Notes under the pieces: model-generated | Told to the model about the DNA's origin: nothing | Database searches by the model: none | The model's input: only the letters and a program-made list of their open reading frames with translations | From: Catenuloplanes atrovinosus | GTDB taxonomy: Bacteria; Actinomycetota; Actinomycetes; Mycobacteriales; Micromonosporaceae | DNA length: 64,000 nucleotides | Direction: 5' to 3' | Assembly: GCF_031458235.1 (NCBI RefSeq) | Contig: NZ_JAVDYB010000001.1 | Coordinates: 7,899,001-7,963,000, forward strand | Made by a program: the position numbers and the translations under genes | Shown here: piece by piece, positions 9,308-18,605 of the stretch | Layout: the number at the start of each line of letters is the position of its first letter | Position numbering within the stretch: the stretch's first letter is position 1

Positions 9308-10339
9308 ATGGCTCGGATCGCGCCGCCGGTCGCGGAGATGCGGGTGGCGGTGCGTCGCGCCCTGACCGGCTTTCCCCCCGACGGACTGGTGCTCACGGCC
9401 TGCTCCGGCGGCGCCGACTCGCTCGCGCTGGCCGCGGCCGTGGCGTTCGTCGCACCGCGGCTCGGCCTGCGCGCCGGGCTGGTCACGGTCGACCACCGGC
9501 TCCAGGACGGCTCCGCCGACCGCGCCGCCGCCGTGGCCCGGTGGGCGGGCGAGGCCGGACTGGACCCGGTCGAGGTCGCGGCCGTGACGGTCGCGGGCCG
9601 GCCCGGAGGCCCGGAGGCGGCCGCGCGGGAGGCCCGCTACGCCGCGCTGGCCGACGCCGCACGCCGGCACGGCGCCGCCGCGGTGCTGGTCGGGCACACC
9701 CGGGACGACCAGGCCGAGACCGTGCTGCTCGCGCTCGCGCGCGGTGCCGGGATAAAGGGCCTGGCCGGGATGCGCGAGCGCCGGCCGCTGCCCGGCGCGG
9801 ACGACGTGCTGCTGGTACGCCCGCTGCTGGAGATCACCCGGGAGCAGACGCACAAGGCCTGCGTGGCACTCGGCCTGCACCCGTGGTCCGACCCGCACAA
9901 CGCCGACCCGGCGTACGCGCGCAGCCGGGTCCGGGCCGACGCGCTCCCCGCCCTGGTCGCCGCGCTCGGCCCGCGGGTGGTCGGCAACCTGGCGCGCACG
10001 GCCGGGCTGCTGGCGGCGGACGCGGCCGCGCTGGACGGGCTGGCCAGGACCGCGCTGGCCGAGGCGCGGCGCGGCGGCCCCGGCGGCGGCGCGCTGCGGG
10101 TGCGGAGCCTGTCCGGGCTGGACCCGGCGATACGCAGCCGCGTGCTGCACCTGTGGGCGCGCGAGCTCGGCGCGCCGGGCACCGCGCTGTCCCAGCGGCA
10201 CGTGTCCGCGCTGGACGCGCTGGTGGTGGACTGGCACGGGCAGGGGTCGGCCTACCTCCCGGGGGGGATCGCGGTACGCCGTTCCGGTGACGCGCTGGCG
10301 GCCGTGACCACCGACACAGAAGTGGATCAAACCGGGTGA
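9308..10339 (+). CDS. tilS: tRNA(Ile)-lysidine synthetase TilS
   Basis: TilS attaches lysine to C34 of the CAU-anticodon tRNA(Ile), changing its decoding from AUG to AUA and its charging from Met to Ile. The PP-loop ATP-binding signature ACSGGADSLAL is at residues 31-41 and the conserved GHTRDDQAETVLL follows at about 130. At 343 residues it is the short actinobacterial form without the long C-terminal extension of E. coli TilS. The next gene, hpt, follows after 160 bp, and this pairing is conserved in many bacteria. Confidence 0.95.
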   Translation: MARIAPPVAEMRVAVRRALTGFPPDGLVLTACSGGADSLALAAAVAFVAPRLGLRAGLVTVDHRLQDGSADRAAAVARWAGEAGLDPVEVAAVTVAGRPGGPEAAAREARYAALADAARRHGAAAVLVGHTRDDQAETVLLALARGAGIKGLAGMRERRPLPGADDVLLVRPLLEITREQTHKACVALGLHPWSDPHNADPAYARSRVRADALPALVAALGPRVVGNLARTAGLLAADAAALDGLARTALAEARRGGPGGGALRVRSLSGLDPAIRSRVLHLWARELGAPGTALSQRHVSALDALVVDWHGQGSAYLPGGIAVRRSGDALAAVTTDTEVDQTG

Positions 10340-10486
10340 TCGACGGCGTGCCTCCCGCGTACCAGCGCCGGGTTTGTGGGTTTCACGGGTTTTCTGTCCG
10401 TATGTCATGCGGAGAACGTGACCGTTCCACGCCTGAATGCGCCCGGAAACGCCCGGGCCGGGCGACGGGTCGTAACCTTCATGCGG

Positions 10487-10492
10487 CAGGCT
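10487..10492 (+). promoter_or_regulatory. Candidate -10 for hpt
   Basis: CAGGCT ends seven bases before the ATG at 10500. It differs from TANNNT at its first base. TAACCT at 10473-10478 is an alternative that would give a short leader. Confidence 0.35.
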
Positions 10493-10499
10493 AGGAACC

Positions 10500-11075
10500 A
10501 TGGCTGACGGGTCCTGGTACGACGCCGACATCGAGCGCGTGATCATCTCTGAGCAGCAGATCCGGGACAAGGTCGCGGAGCTGGCCAAGCAGGTCTCCGC
10601 CGACCACGCCGACGCGCCGGACGGCGTGCTGCTGGTCTGCGTGCTGAAGGGCGCCGTGATGTTCATGGCCGACTTCGCGCGTGAGCTGGGCCGGCTCGGC
10701 CCGTCCAGCGAGATGGAGTTCATGGCGGTCTCCTCCTACGGGCAGGGCACCACCTCGTCCGGCGTGGTCCGCATCCTCAAGGACCTGGACCGCGACATCG
10801 CCGGCCGGCACGTGATCGTGGTCGAGGACATCGTCGACTCCGGCCTCACGCTCTCCTGGCTGCTGAAGTACCTGGAGTCGCGCGGTGCCGCCGCGATCGA
10901 CGTGGTCGCGCTGTTCCGCAAGCCGGAGGCGGTCAAGGTCCCGGTCGACGTGCGCTACGTCGGGTTCGACATCCCGAGCGAGTTCGTGGTCGGCTACGGC
11001 CTGGACTTCGCGGAGCGGTACCGCGAGCTGCCGTACGTCGGTGTGCTCAAGCCCGAGGTGTACGCGCGCGGCTGA
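10500..11075 (+). CDS. hpt: Hypoxanthine phosphoribosyltransferase
   Basis: This enzyme salvages hypoxanthine and guanine to IMP and GMP using PRPP. The 191-residue product contains the PRPP-binding loop VVEDIVDSGLTLSW at about residues 102-115 and the LKGAVMFMADFAREL segment near residue 53. Length is normal for the family. It lies between tilS and ftsH, an order conserved across Gram-positive bacteria. Confidence 0.96.
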   Translation: MADGSWYDADIERVIISEQQIRDKVAELAKQVSADHADAPDGVLLVCVLKGAVMFMADFARELGRLGPSSEMEFMAVSSYGQGTTSSGVVRILKDLDRDIAGRHVIVVEDIVDSGLTLSWLLKYLESRGAAAIDVVALFRKPEAVKVPVDVRYVGFDIPSEFVVGYGLDFAERYRELPYVGVLKPEVYARG

Positions 11076-11374
11076 GTGGCCGATTACGCCCTGAGCTGAG
11101 TCGTGTCGGTGGGGTGAAGCTTCAGCGCACTCTCAGAAAACCGGACTACCGTGCTGATCGGCGCGCGTGGGCGCGCTGCGGGAACCGGGTATTCACGGGG
11201 CTCGCAACCTCACCCGTCGCACCTACGGTGTACCGTCGAATGACCGATGGCGCCGCCCGCCGGCGTCCGCGGTTGTCACGGCGCCTCCCTGGGTAGGGAG
11301 GACGCGGGGGCAGCGTTGGTGGTAGACAAGCCGGACGATCAGGAGGGTGCGGGCGCCAGGCGCTCGACAACAGT
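11076..11374. other. hpt-ftsH intergenic region (299 bp)
   Basis: No gene is seen here. TACGGT and TACCGT hexamers near 11222-11236 are possible -10 elements for ftsH. A consensus AGGAGG at 11341-11346 lies 28 bases upstream of the ftsH ATG, too far to serve it, and abuts an out-of-frame GTG. Confidence 0.4.
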
Positions 11375-13402
11375 ATGGAACGCACGCGTTTGTTCCGCCG
11401 CCCGGTGGTCTGGATCATTCTGGTGATCGCCGCCGCGATCGCCGCCAGCTCCTTCTTCACGGGCGGCCCCAGTTATCACCGGGTCGAGACGTCGGTCGCA
11501 CTCGACAGGCTCAACGCGGGCGGCATCAAGACCGCCGTCTACGAGGACAAGGAGCAGACGCTCCAGCTCGAGCTGACCGAGAAGGCCACCTTCGACAAGA
11601 CGACCACCGACCGGATCGAGACCCAGGTCCCGTACGAGGTCAGTGACGACATCTGGGCCGCAGTGGTCCAGGCCAAGGCGGCCGGCAAGATCACCGGCGC
11701 GATCGACGCCAAGGTGACGCGCGACAACATCCTGGTGACGCTGGCGCTCAACCTGCTGCCGATCATCATTCTCGTGGTTCTGCTGCTGCTGTTCATGTCG
11801 CAGATGCAGGGCGGCGGCTCGCGGGTGCTCAACTTCGGCAAGTCCAAGGCCAAGATGATCACCAAGGACACGCCGAAGACGACGTTCGCGGACGTCGCCG
11901 GCGCGGACGAGGCCGTCGAGGAACTGCACGAGATCAAGGACTTCCTGCAGAACCCGTCGAAGTACCAGGCCCTGGGCGCCAAGATCCCGAAGGGCGTGCT
12001 GCTGTTCGGCCCGCCCGGAACCGGTAAGACGCTGCTGGCCCGCGCGGTCGCCGGCGAGGCCGGCGTCCCGTTCTACTCGATCTCCGGCTCGGACTTCGTC
12101 GAGATGTTCGTCGGTGTCGGTGCCTCCCGCGTCCGTGACCTGTTCGAGCAGGCCAAGGCGAACGCGCCGGCCATCGTCTTCGTCGACGAGATCGACGCGG
12201 TCGGCCGGCACCGCGGCGCCGGCATGGGCGGCGGTCACGACGAGCGCGAGCAGACGCTCAACCAGCTGCTCGTCGAGATGGACGGCTTCGACACGAAGGG
12301 CGGCGTCATCCTGATCGCCGCGACGAACCGGCCGGACATCCTCGACCCCGCGCTGCTGCGCCCCGGCCGCTTCGACCGGCAGATCGCGGTCGACGCCCCC
12401 GACATGGAGGGCCGCAAGGCCATCCTCCGCGTGCACGCCAAGGGCAAGCCGTTCACGCCGGACGTCGACCTCGACTCCGTCGCGCGGCGCACCCCCGGCT
12501 TCTCGGGCGCGGACCTGGCCAACGTGATCAACGAGGCGGCGCTGCTGACCGCGCGGCACGAGAAGCGCGCGATCTCGAACGAGTACCTGGAAGAGTCGAT
12601 CGACCGGGTGATCGCCGGGCCGGAGCGCCGGACCCGCGCGATGAGCGACGGCGAGAAGAAGATCACCGCGTACCACGAGGGTGGGCACGCGCTGGTCGCC
12701 TGGGCGCTGCCGCACTCCGCGCCGGTGCACAAGGTGACGATCCTCCCGCGCGGCCGCTCGCTCGGCCACACGCTGGTGCTGCCCACCGAGGACAAGTACA
12801 CGCAGACGCGCGCCGAGATGATCGACACGCTGGCGTACGCGCTGGGCGGCCGGGCCGCGGAGGAACTCGTCTTCCACGAGCCCACCACCGGTGCCGGCAA
12901 CGACATCGAGAAGGCCAGCGGACTGGCCCGCGCGATGATCACCCAGTACGGCATGAGCTCGAAGCTGGGCGCGGTCAAGTACGGCACCAGCAACGACGAG
13001 CCGTTCCTCGGCCGCACCATGGGCCACGAGCGGGACTACTCCGACTCGGTCGCCGCAGAGATCGACGCCGAGGTGCGGGCGCTCATCGAGCTCGCGCACG
13101 ACGAGGCGTGGGAGATCCTGGTGGAGTACCGGGACGTGCTGGACAACATGGTGCTGGAGCTGATGGAGAAGGAGACCATCTCCCAGCAGGACATGGCCCG
13201 CATCTGCGCCCGCGTGCAGAAGCGCCCGCCGATGGCGCCGTACAACGGCTTCGGCAAGCGCCGCCCGTCCACCGACCCGCCGGTGCTCACCCCGGCCGAG
13301 AAGGACAAGCTCAAGGCGCAGGCCGCCGCGGACGGCGCCGAGGCGACCGTCGGCACCGGCGCGTCCAGCGAGTCCACCAACAACTCGGACGGCACACACT
13401 GA
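11375..13402 (+). CDS. ftsH: ATP-dependent zinc metalloprotease FtsH
   Basis: FtsH is a membrane-anchored AAA+ protease that degrades damaged membrane proteins and selected regulators. Two N-terminal transmembrane helices (residues ~9-26 and ~115-137) flank a small external domain. The AAA module follows with Walker A GPPGTGKT (about residue 213), Walker B IVFVDEID and the SRH region. The protease zinc site HEGGH is at about residue 433. The C-terminal ~60 residues are a variable tail. The 675-residue length is typical. The ATG at 11375 gives [10 protein letters not shown], the usual actinobacterial start, although a good ribosome site is not obvious. Its stop lies just upstream of folE. Confidence 0.97.
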   Translation: MERTRLFRRPVVWIILVIAAAIAASSFFTGGPSYHRVETSVALDRLNAGGIKTAVYEDKEQTLQLELTEKATFDKTTTDRIETQVPYEVSDDIWAAVVQAKAAGKITGAIDAKVTRDNILVTLALNLLPIIILVVLLLLFMSQMQGGGSRVLNFGKSKAKMITKDTPKTTFADVAGADEAVEELHEIKDFLQNPSKYQALGAKIPKGVLLFGPPGTGKTLLARAVAGEAGVPFYSISGSDFVEMFVGVGASRVRDLFEQAKANAPAIVFVDEIDAVGRHRGAGMGGGHDEREQTLNQLLVEMDGFDTKGGVILIAATNRPDILDPALLRPGRFDRQIAVDAPDMEGRKAILRVHAKGKPFTPDVDLDSVARRTPGFSGADLANVINEAALLTARHEKRAISNEYLEESIDRVIAGPERRTRAMSDGEKKITAYHEGGHALVAWALPHSAPVHKVTILPRGRSLGHTLVLPTEDKYTQTRAEMIDTLAYALGGRAAEELVFHEPTTGAGNDIEKASGLARAMITQYGMSSKLGAVKYGTSNDEPFLGRTMGHERDYSDSVAAEIDAEVRALIELAHDEAWEILVEYRDVLDNMVLELMEKETISQQDMARICARVQKRPPMAPYNGFGKRRPSTDPPVLTPAEKDKLKAQAAADGAEATVGTGASSESTNNSDGTH

Positions 13403-13455
13403 GTTCCAACGGCCTACGCCCCGACCCCGTCGACGAGGAGAACTCGTCGGCGGGG

Positions 13456-14082
13456 TTGGACTATCTCGCCGCCCGGCTCGTCGACGGCAAGCTCAGCGGC
13501 ACGCCCGTCGAGGACGCCGTCGACCTCCCCCGGATCGAGAACGCGGTCCGCGAGATCCTCCTCGCGCTCGGCGAGGACCCGGACCGGGACGGTCTCAAGC
13601 GCACGCCGGCCCGGGTGGCCCGCGCCTACGCCGAGCTATTCGCCGGCCTCCGCGTCGACCCGGCGCAGGTGCTCACCACCACGTTCGAGGCCAACCACGA
13701 CGAGCTGGTGCTGGTCCGCGACATCGACGTGATGTCCCTCTGCGAACACCACCTGCTGCCGTTCCGCGGCGTCGCGCACATCGGCTACATCCCCGGCACG
13801 CACGGCCGGATCACCGGGCTGTCCAAGCTCGCCCGCCTGGTCGAGGTGTTCGCCCGCCGCCCGCAGGTCCAGGAGCGGCTCACCTCGCAGATCGCCGACC
13901 TGCTCACCGAGAGCCTCGACCCGCGCGGCGTGATCGTCGTGATGGAGTGCGAGCACATGTGCATGGCGATGCGCGGCATCCAGAAGTCCGGATCCAAGAC
14001 CATCACCTCCGCGGTACGCGGCGGCCTGCAGACCGACGCGAAGTCACGCGCCGAGGCGATGAGCCTGATCCTGGGCCGCTAG
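13456..14082 (+). CDS. folE: GTP cyclohydrolase I FolE
   Basis: FolE converts GTP to dihydroneopterin triphosphate, the first step of folate synthesis. The conserved zinc and catalytic segments [22 protein letters not shown] and [11 protein letters not shown] are all present. The start is uncertain. The reading frame is open back into ftsH, but the only in-frame candidates after the ftsH stop are this TTG at 13456 (208 residues, GAGGAG 15 bases upstream) and a CTG at 13399 that overlaps the ftsH stop. The TAG stop lies inside a CTAG that is the insertion site of the adjacent inverted-repeat element. The other folate genes lie 13 kb downstream. Confidence 0.94.
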   Translation: MDYLAARLVDGKLSGTPVEDAVDLPRIENAVREILLALGEDPDRDGLKRTPARVARAYAELFAGLRVDPAQVLTTTFEANHDELVLVRDIDVMSLCEHHLLPFRGVAHIGYIPGTHGRITGLSKLARLVEVFARRPQVQERLTSQIADLLTESLDPRGVIVVMECEHMCMAMRGIQKSGSKTITSAVRGGLQTDAKSRAEAMSLILGR

Positions 14083-14244
14083 GGCGTGTCTGGTGGATCT
14101 CGTCGAGCCGAGGCGAGGTCCAGGTGTCGTCTGGGTGTGCGGCGCGGAAGTCCGCATACCGGTGTTGTATGTGGGCTTTCGCGACGTGCGGCCAGACGAC
14201 ACCTGGGCCACGCCGCAGGCCGGCGAAGATCCACCAGACACGCC
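14083..14244. mobile_element. MITE-like inverted-repeat element with CTAG target duplication
   Basis: This 162-bp element has terminal inverted repeats beginning GGCGTGTCTGGTGGATC. Including the flanking CTA(G), the perfect match is 21 bp (14080-14100 with 14227-14247). A second perfect 15-bp inverted repeat lies inside (14120-14134 with 14192-14206), and the centre also pairs imperfectly, so the whole element can fold into one long hairpin. It is flanked on both sides by CTAG (14079-14082 and 14245-14248), a four-base target duplication of the kind made by IS5-family transposases. It encodes nothing recognisable. It separates the convergent genes folE and 14245-14877, and each takes its TAG stop from one CTAG copy. 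Confidence 0.82.
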
Positions 14245-14877
14245 CTAGCCCAGCAGCGCGAGCACACCGACGCCGGCACAGGTCACCAGGCTCGGGGCGG
14301 CACAGACCAGCAGACCCAGCGCCGGGGTACGGTCCGCGCGCCCGTTGTCGCCGCGCGGGAACGCCAGCCCGATCGCCACCCAGCCCAGCGCGAACGCCAG
14401 CGCCGGCAGCGCCACCCCGAACAGCAGCGCGAACGCGGGCAGCGCCTCCGGGCTCGCGGTCGTGTAGAGCGCCAGCTGGACCACCAGCACGGCCACGGCC
14501 AGCGCGCCGTAGACGACCAGGTTGCGAATCCACACCGGCGTCCGCGGCGGGGCCGGCCGGTGCGGCGGCAGCTTCGTCTCCGCCGCCTCCACCGTGTCGC
14601 GTGCCCGCTGGAGCGCGGACCGGATCGCGGCCGGGCCCTCGCCCATGCCCACGGACACCGCGGTCACCTCGTCCAGCGTCGGGATCAGCGCGGACTCCTC
14701 CGCACCCAGCTCGCGCAGGCGGGTGCGCTGGGTGACCAGCCGGGCGCGGACCACCGCGAGGTCGTCGTGGGCGGCGCGGACCGGGCGGTCCAGGCCGGCG
14801 GCGACGGTGGCGTCCCGGCGGGCCACGTCCAGCTCGCGGGCGGCCTCGAGATAGGCGGCCCAGGCGTCGTCGGTCAC
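14245..14877 (-). CDS. Small membrane protein paired with FtsK-like ATPase
   Basis: The 210-residue product is not assigned to a named family. Residues 1-95 are charged and probably helical or coiled-coil (ARELDVARRD, VRARLVTQRTRLRE). About four hydrophobic segments follow from residue ~117 to the end, with a short polar loop FPRGDNGRAD. The GTG start overlaps the TGA stop of the upstream FtsK-like gene (GTGA), so the two are probably translationally coupled. Its TAG stop is formed by the right-hand CTAG copy at the mobile element. It could anchor or regulate the ATPase at the membrane, which is an inference from coupling alone. Confidence 0.75.
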   Translation of the reverse strand: MTDDAWAAYLEAARELDVARRDATVAAGLDRPVRAAHDDLAVVRARLVTQRTRLRELGAEESALIPTLDEVTAVSVGMGEGPAAIRSALQRARDTVEAAETKLPPHRPAPPRTPVWIRNLVVYGALAVAVLVVQLALYTTASPEALPAFALLFGVALPALAFALGWVAIGLAFPRGDNGRADRTPALGLLVCAAPSLVTCAGVGVLALLG

Positions 14878-17876
14878 GTCTCCCTCGCCTCCGCGGGCCG
14901 TACCGTGCTCCTCGGCGCGGGCAGGAGTGGCTCGGTCCTGGTGTCCGTTCCGGTCTTCGTGACTTCCGGCTTCGTGGTTTCCGGCTTCGTGGTCCGCGGC
15001 TTCGCGGGTTCCGTGCGGAAGGGGATGAAGGCGGTCGTGGTGCCGGTGCGGCGGTCGTGGAGCAGCGCGCCGGCCTGCTCGCCGGGGTCGCCGACCAGCG
15101 CGGTGACCTCGTCCGCGGGCAGGTCCAGCAGGGCGAGCCCGTCGATCCGCGCCGCGGCGCCGCTCAGGTCGCCGGTGAGCCGGTGGGTTCCCCGCCACCA
15201 GGACAGCAGGTGCACGCCCTTGGCCGGCCCGGTGCGCAGCAGGTGCGTGAGACGGTCCGGCGGGAGCGTCACCCGGTCACCCGCGTCCAGCCCGAAGACC
15301 ACCAGGTAGGCCGGCTCGTCCAGCTCCAGCGCCTTGGTCAGGCCCGCGGCGTCCAGCTGCTCCACCTCGTGCCGGCGGGCCAGCGCCGCCGTCAGCGCGT
15401 CCGCGTGCCGGTCCGCGTCCGGAATCAGCGGGCAGACCAGGAACCGGGCCGTACCGGGCGCGTGATGGGCTGACAGGCTGCGGGTGGCGGCGTGCAGCAG
15501 GTCCGGGGCCTGCGGCGCCGAGCCAATGATCGCCAGATGCCGGCCCGGCCCGCCACCCAGCGGGAAGGCCACCGGCGGAGGCGGCGTGGCGGCGTCCCGC
15601 GGGACCGCCGGACGGCCGAGGAGGACCGCGGGCGGCTCCGCGGCGCGGGCGTGGAGGCGGCTGTGAAGCTCGCTGAGCGCCTTCCGGTCCGCCCGCGGGT
15701 TCGGGAAGCGGACCAGGCGCTCGTGGCCCCTGGTGGCGTTCCGGGGGCCGCCGAGCCCGCCCGCGGTGTTGATCACGGCGGTGCCGGCCGGCAGGCTCTG
15801 CGCGGACTCGTTCGTCGGTTCCAGCACGCCACCACCGCCGGGCAGCGCGATGCGTACCGTCCACTGGGCGAAGAGGCCGTCCCGCTCGTGCAACGCCGGA
15901 ATGGCGCGCGGCGTGCGGGTGGTCAGCACCAGGTGGATGCCGCACGATCGCGCGCCGCGCGAGATGGCCGTCAGCGGCTCCAGCAGCCCGGGCCGCGCCT
16001 GGAGCAGCGGCACGAACTCGTCGATCACGCAGACGATGCGCGGGAGCGGCTGCACGGCCCGCAGGTCGGCGAAGCGCGTCGTACCGTGGCGGGCGGCCAG
16101 CGCGGCGCGGCGGTCCAGTTCCTCGACGAGCCGGTCGAGAATGTCGTCGCCGGTCGCTCTGACGTGCGGGGGCGGACCTTCGCCGGTCTGGTCGCCCGCG
16201 TGGCCGGTCTGGTCGCCCGCGTGGCCGGTCGGCTGAACCAGGTAGAGGGCGAGGTCGTCCGGGGAGTAGCGGGCGGTCAGCCCGGCCAGCGCCGCGGTCA
16301 GGAACGCGGACTTGCCCGCGCCCGCGCGGCCGCCGATCAGCCAGTGCGGTGCCAGATCGTTCAGCTGCACCGCCACGGTGCGCTCACCGTCCCGGCCCAC
16401 GACGGTGGCCAGCCCTTCGGTGGCATCCTCCGCCCACAGCTCGGCCGGGAGCAGATCGCGCAGCGAAGGCCGCTCGAAGGCGAGGAACCCGGCCGCCAGG
16501 CGGCGGCAGACCGCGGCCAGCATCTCCGCAGGGGGGTCGCCGTCCAGCAGGACCGGAGAGTTGAGGCCCACGTCGTTCGGCTGCGCCGCGAACGAGTCAC
16601 CGGGCGGGTCGCCCACTATCGCGTACGCCTCGCGGAGCGTGATCGGCGTGCTGAGCGGGAGCGGCTGGGCGGGCAGGCCGGTCGCCAGCGCGGGCGGTGG
16701 CCAGCCGGCGACCAACAGGTGCAGGCCCGCGGCCGGCCCGCGCGTGGCCAGGTCGCGGAACCGCAGCAGATCGATCGGATCCGCACCGGCCGGAAACGAC
16801 GCGACGATCACGATGAGCAGCCGGTTGTCGTCCCGTTTCCGCTGCTCCGGCCTGCGCGCGTCGCCGCCCCGCAGGTCTGTGGGGCGTGTGTCCGGCATCC
16901 GGGCGTCCGCGCTGAGGCCTACCGGGACGTGGCCCTCGTGGCGTCGTGGCCCCGCCCCGCGAGTGTCCGCGTTCCGCGCTTCGAGCCGTTGCCCTTCGTG
17001 GTGACGCGCTCCCGCAACGCGGGTGCCTGCGCCGTGAGCCTCCGGCTCTACCTCGGTGGCGTGGCCCTCCGTGCGGTGCGGCTCCGGCCCTTGAGCCTCA
17101 TGGCGGCGAGCGTCCGTGGCGCGGGTCTCGGTGTCCCGAGACTCCACACGCCGGGCGGCGCCGACTTCGGCGTTGCGGCTCCGGGGGTGGACGTCCTCCC
17201 GTGGCTCCGGATGACGGACCTCAGGGCTGCGCGCGTCAGCGCGGCGCGTCTGGGATTGCGCCTCCCGGCCACGCGTATCCTGCCTGCGGGCCTCCGGCGT
17301 TCGCGCCTCCGGCGTGCGAAGGCGAATCCACTGCTCGGCCTCGTCCAGAATCGCGCGCAGCCCCGCCGGATCCGTCGCCGGCGGCGGCATCAACCCCGCG
17401 TCCGCCAGCGGCGCGAAGGCCGCGAACACCGCCTCGTCCGCCCCGTCGACCGCCCGGACCAGCAGCGAACCCGGCGCCGCGGACGCCACCAGCCGCAGCA
17501 ACACCGCCCGCAACAACGCCGCCGTCCGCGGATCACGCCCGTCCGCGTCCACGGTCAGATGCCCGGCCCCCGCCAGCGGCACCACGGCCGGAAAGCCCGC
17601 CTCCGGCAACGGCCGCGCCGTCCCCACCCGCACGAACGCCGGCACCCCGGGCGACGGCTCCGCCGGCACCCGCCCCGTCGCGAGATTGGCCCCCAACCAC
17701 CCCGGCGCCAACAACGCCGCCGCCTTCGACAGCCGCTCCGCCAGACTCCGCTGCGCCTGCAGATCCGACGGCGCCGGCGTCAGCGCGTGCAACCCCGCAT
17801 CCGCCGCCGCCAGCACCGCCGCAGCCTGCCGGTGCAGGGCGGCGGCCCGGCTGACGTCCGTCTCGTCGTCGGCCAT
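14874..17876 (-). CDS. FtsK/SpoIIIE-domain ATPase with repetitive insert
   Basis: This 1000-residue protein carries an FtsK/SpoIIIE-type P-loop ATPase domain: Walker A GGRAGAGKSAF at about residue 515 and Walker B RIVCVIDEFVPLL at about 610. An N-terminal domain of ~185 residues begins with a helical region (AAALHRQAAAVLAAADAG). It is followed by a hydrophilic low-complexity insert (about residues 186-345) built from degenerate units such as DARRHEGH and EARNADTRG. No transmembrane helix or EccC-like triple ATPase is seen, so it is neither chromosomal FtsK nor EccC. It may act as a coupling or pumping ATPase with the downstream membrane protein and perhaps with the nearby type IV secretion-like operon. 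Direct evidence for that partnership is lacking. Confidence 0.8.
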   Translation of the reverse strand: MADDETDVSRAAALHRQAAAVLAAADAGLHALTPAPSDLQAQRSLAERLSKAAALLAPGWLGANLATGRVPAEPSPGVPAFVRVGTARPLPEAGFPAVVPLAGAGHLTVDADGRDPRTAALLRAVLLRLVASAAPGSLLVRAVDGADEAVFAAFAPLADAGLMPPPATDPAGLRAILDEAEQWIRLRTPEARTPEARRQDTRGREAQSQTRRADARSPEVRHPEPREDVHPRSRNAEVGAARRVESRDTETRATDARRHEAQGPEPHRTEGHATEVEPEAHGAGTRVAGARHHEGQRLEARNADTRGAGPRRHEGHVPVGLSADARMPDTRPTDLRGGDARRPEQRKRDDNRLLIVIVASFPAGADPIDLLRFRDLATRGPAAGLHLLVAGWPPPALATGLPAQPLPLSTPITLREAYAIVGDPPGDSFAAQPNDVGLNSPVLLDGDPPAEMLAAVCRRLAAGFLAFERPSLRDLLPAELWAEDATEGLATVVGRDGERTVAVQLNDLAPHWLIGGRAGAGKSAFLTAALAGLTARYSPDDLALYLVQPTGHAGDQTGHAGDQTGEGPPPHVRATGDDILDRLVEELDRRAALAARHGTTRFADLRAVQPLPRIVCVIDEFVPLLQARPGLLEPLTAISRGARSCGIHLVLTTRTPRAIPALHERDGLFAQWTVRIALPGGGGVLEPTNESAQSLPAGTAVINTAGGLGGPRNATRGHERLVRFPNPRADRKALSELHSRLHARAAEPPAVLLGRPAVPRDAATPPPPVAFPLGGGPGRHLAIIGSAPQAPDLLHAATRSLSAHHAPGTARFLVCPLIPDADRHADALTAALARRHEVEQLDAAGLTKALELDEPAYLVVFGLDAGDRVTLPPDRLTHLLRTGPAKGVHLLSWWRGTHRLTGDLSGAAARIDGLALLDLPADEVTALVGDPGEQAGALLHDRRTGTTTAFIPFRTEPAKPRTTKPETTKPEVTKTGTDTRTEPLLPAPRSTVRPAEARET
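16182..16230 (-). repeat. 21-bp tandem repeat inside the FtsK-like gene
   Basis: Two complete copies (16182-16202 and 16203-16223) and seven bases of a third encode a duplicated GHAGDQT heptapeptide between the Walker A and Walker B regions. It is in frame and so alters only loop length. Confidence 0.85.
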
Positions 17877-18030
17877 GCGCTCACCTCCCTACGGACACAG
17901 ACCGTATCCCAGAAGAGGAGGAAATCCGGCATGTCCCGGCCCCCAGGGTGACGAACCCACCCCCTTCCACCCGATCGGCGCCTCCACCCGTCCTGCTTGG
18001 AGCGTCACGCCAGGGTCTTGCCGCGACCGA

Positions 18031-18036
18031 TAGGCT
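18031..18036 (+). promoter_or_regulatory. -10 hexamer for leaderless gene at 18043
   Basis: TAGGCT ends six bases before the GTG at 18043, with no ribosome site between. The same hexamer is used before several other genes in the window. Confidence 0.6.
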
Positions 18037-18042
18037 CAAGAC

Positions 18043-18600
18043 GTGGACCACAGCCAGCCGGACGAACCAACCCCACCCCCGGCCAGGCCGGACGCGCCAG
18101 CCGGCGAGCAACCGGACGTCCCGCAGCCTTCAGCGCAGCCGGCAGCCAAGAAACGGCGCTCCTGGAAGACGGCTCTGCTAGTGGTGGCTTCTGTGCTGGG
18201 AGTGCTTTGTTCCGGCACCGTCGGCTATGGGCTCTGGTGGTATAACGAGGAGTCTAAGCCTGATCGCAGCGCCCCGGATGTTGTGGTCTCTAATTATCTA
18301 CGCGCGCTATTGGTCGAGCGTAACGATGTCCAGGCTGGGCTTTACGTATGTGAGAGCGCGGCTCTGAAGGAAATTCTCGATTTCAGAAATGACATCGTGA
18401 ATCGGGAGCGCACTTATGCGATTTCGATCCGAGTATCGTGGTCCGGGTTGGCTGCAGCGGACGAGGCTAGCGGTAAGTCGGTGCAGACGACCATCCGCCG
18501 ATCGATAACTGATGGCAGTGAAAGCGACAAGAGTACCTGGAAGTTTGCAGTGGTTGACGAAGGTGGCTGGCGGGTCTGCTCGGCCAGTAGAGTTCCTTAA
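18043..18600 (+). CDS. Single-pass membrane protein with extracytoplasmic domain
   Basis: The 185-residue product has a proline-rich cytosolic tail (residues 1-38), a basic KKRR stop, one transmembrane helix at about 43-65, and an external domain of ~115 residues beginning VVVSNYLRALLVERND. That domain resembles small NTF2-like folds of actinobacterial membrane proteins, but this is a guess from pattern only. Two cysteines (YVCES and RVCSA) could pair outside the cell. The 3' two thirds use many A- and T-ending codons, unlike neighbouring genes, which suggests foreign origin. It is divergent from the FtsK-like gene and convergent with the type IV secretion-like operon, ending five bases from that operon's last gene. 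Confidence 0.7.
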   Translation: MDHSQPDEPTPPPARPDAPAGEQPDVPQPSAQPAAKKRRSWKTALLVVASVLGVLCSGTVGYGLWWYNEESKPDRSAPDVVVSNYLRALLVERNDVQAGLYVCESAALKEILDFRNDIVNRERTYAISIRVSWSGLAAADEASGKSVQTTIRRSITDGSESDKSTWKFAVVDEGGWRVCSASRVP

Positions 18601-18605
18601 CCTAG

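Noticed and set aside
11347-11646. GTG directly after AGGAGG upstream of ftsH as a gene start
   Set aside because: The GTG abuts the AGGAGG with no spacing, the frame is not that of ftsH, and its product is an arginine-rich shadow.
14083-14244. Inverted-repeat element as a tRNA or riboswitch
   Set aside because: No cloverleaf or anticodon arm can be drawn. The flanking CTAG duplications and terminal repeats fit a transposed element.
15492-17951. 819-codon plus-strand open frame opposite the FtsK-like gene
   Set aside because: Composition is that of a GC-rich antisense shadow (Arg/Gln/Pro-rich, no domain). The minus-strand frame has Walker A and B motifs.
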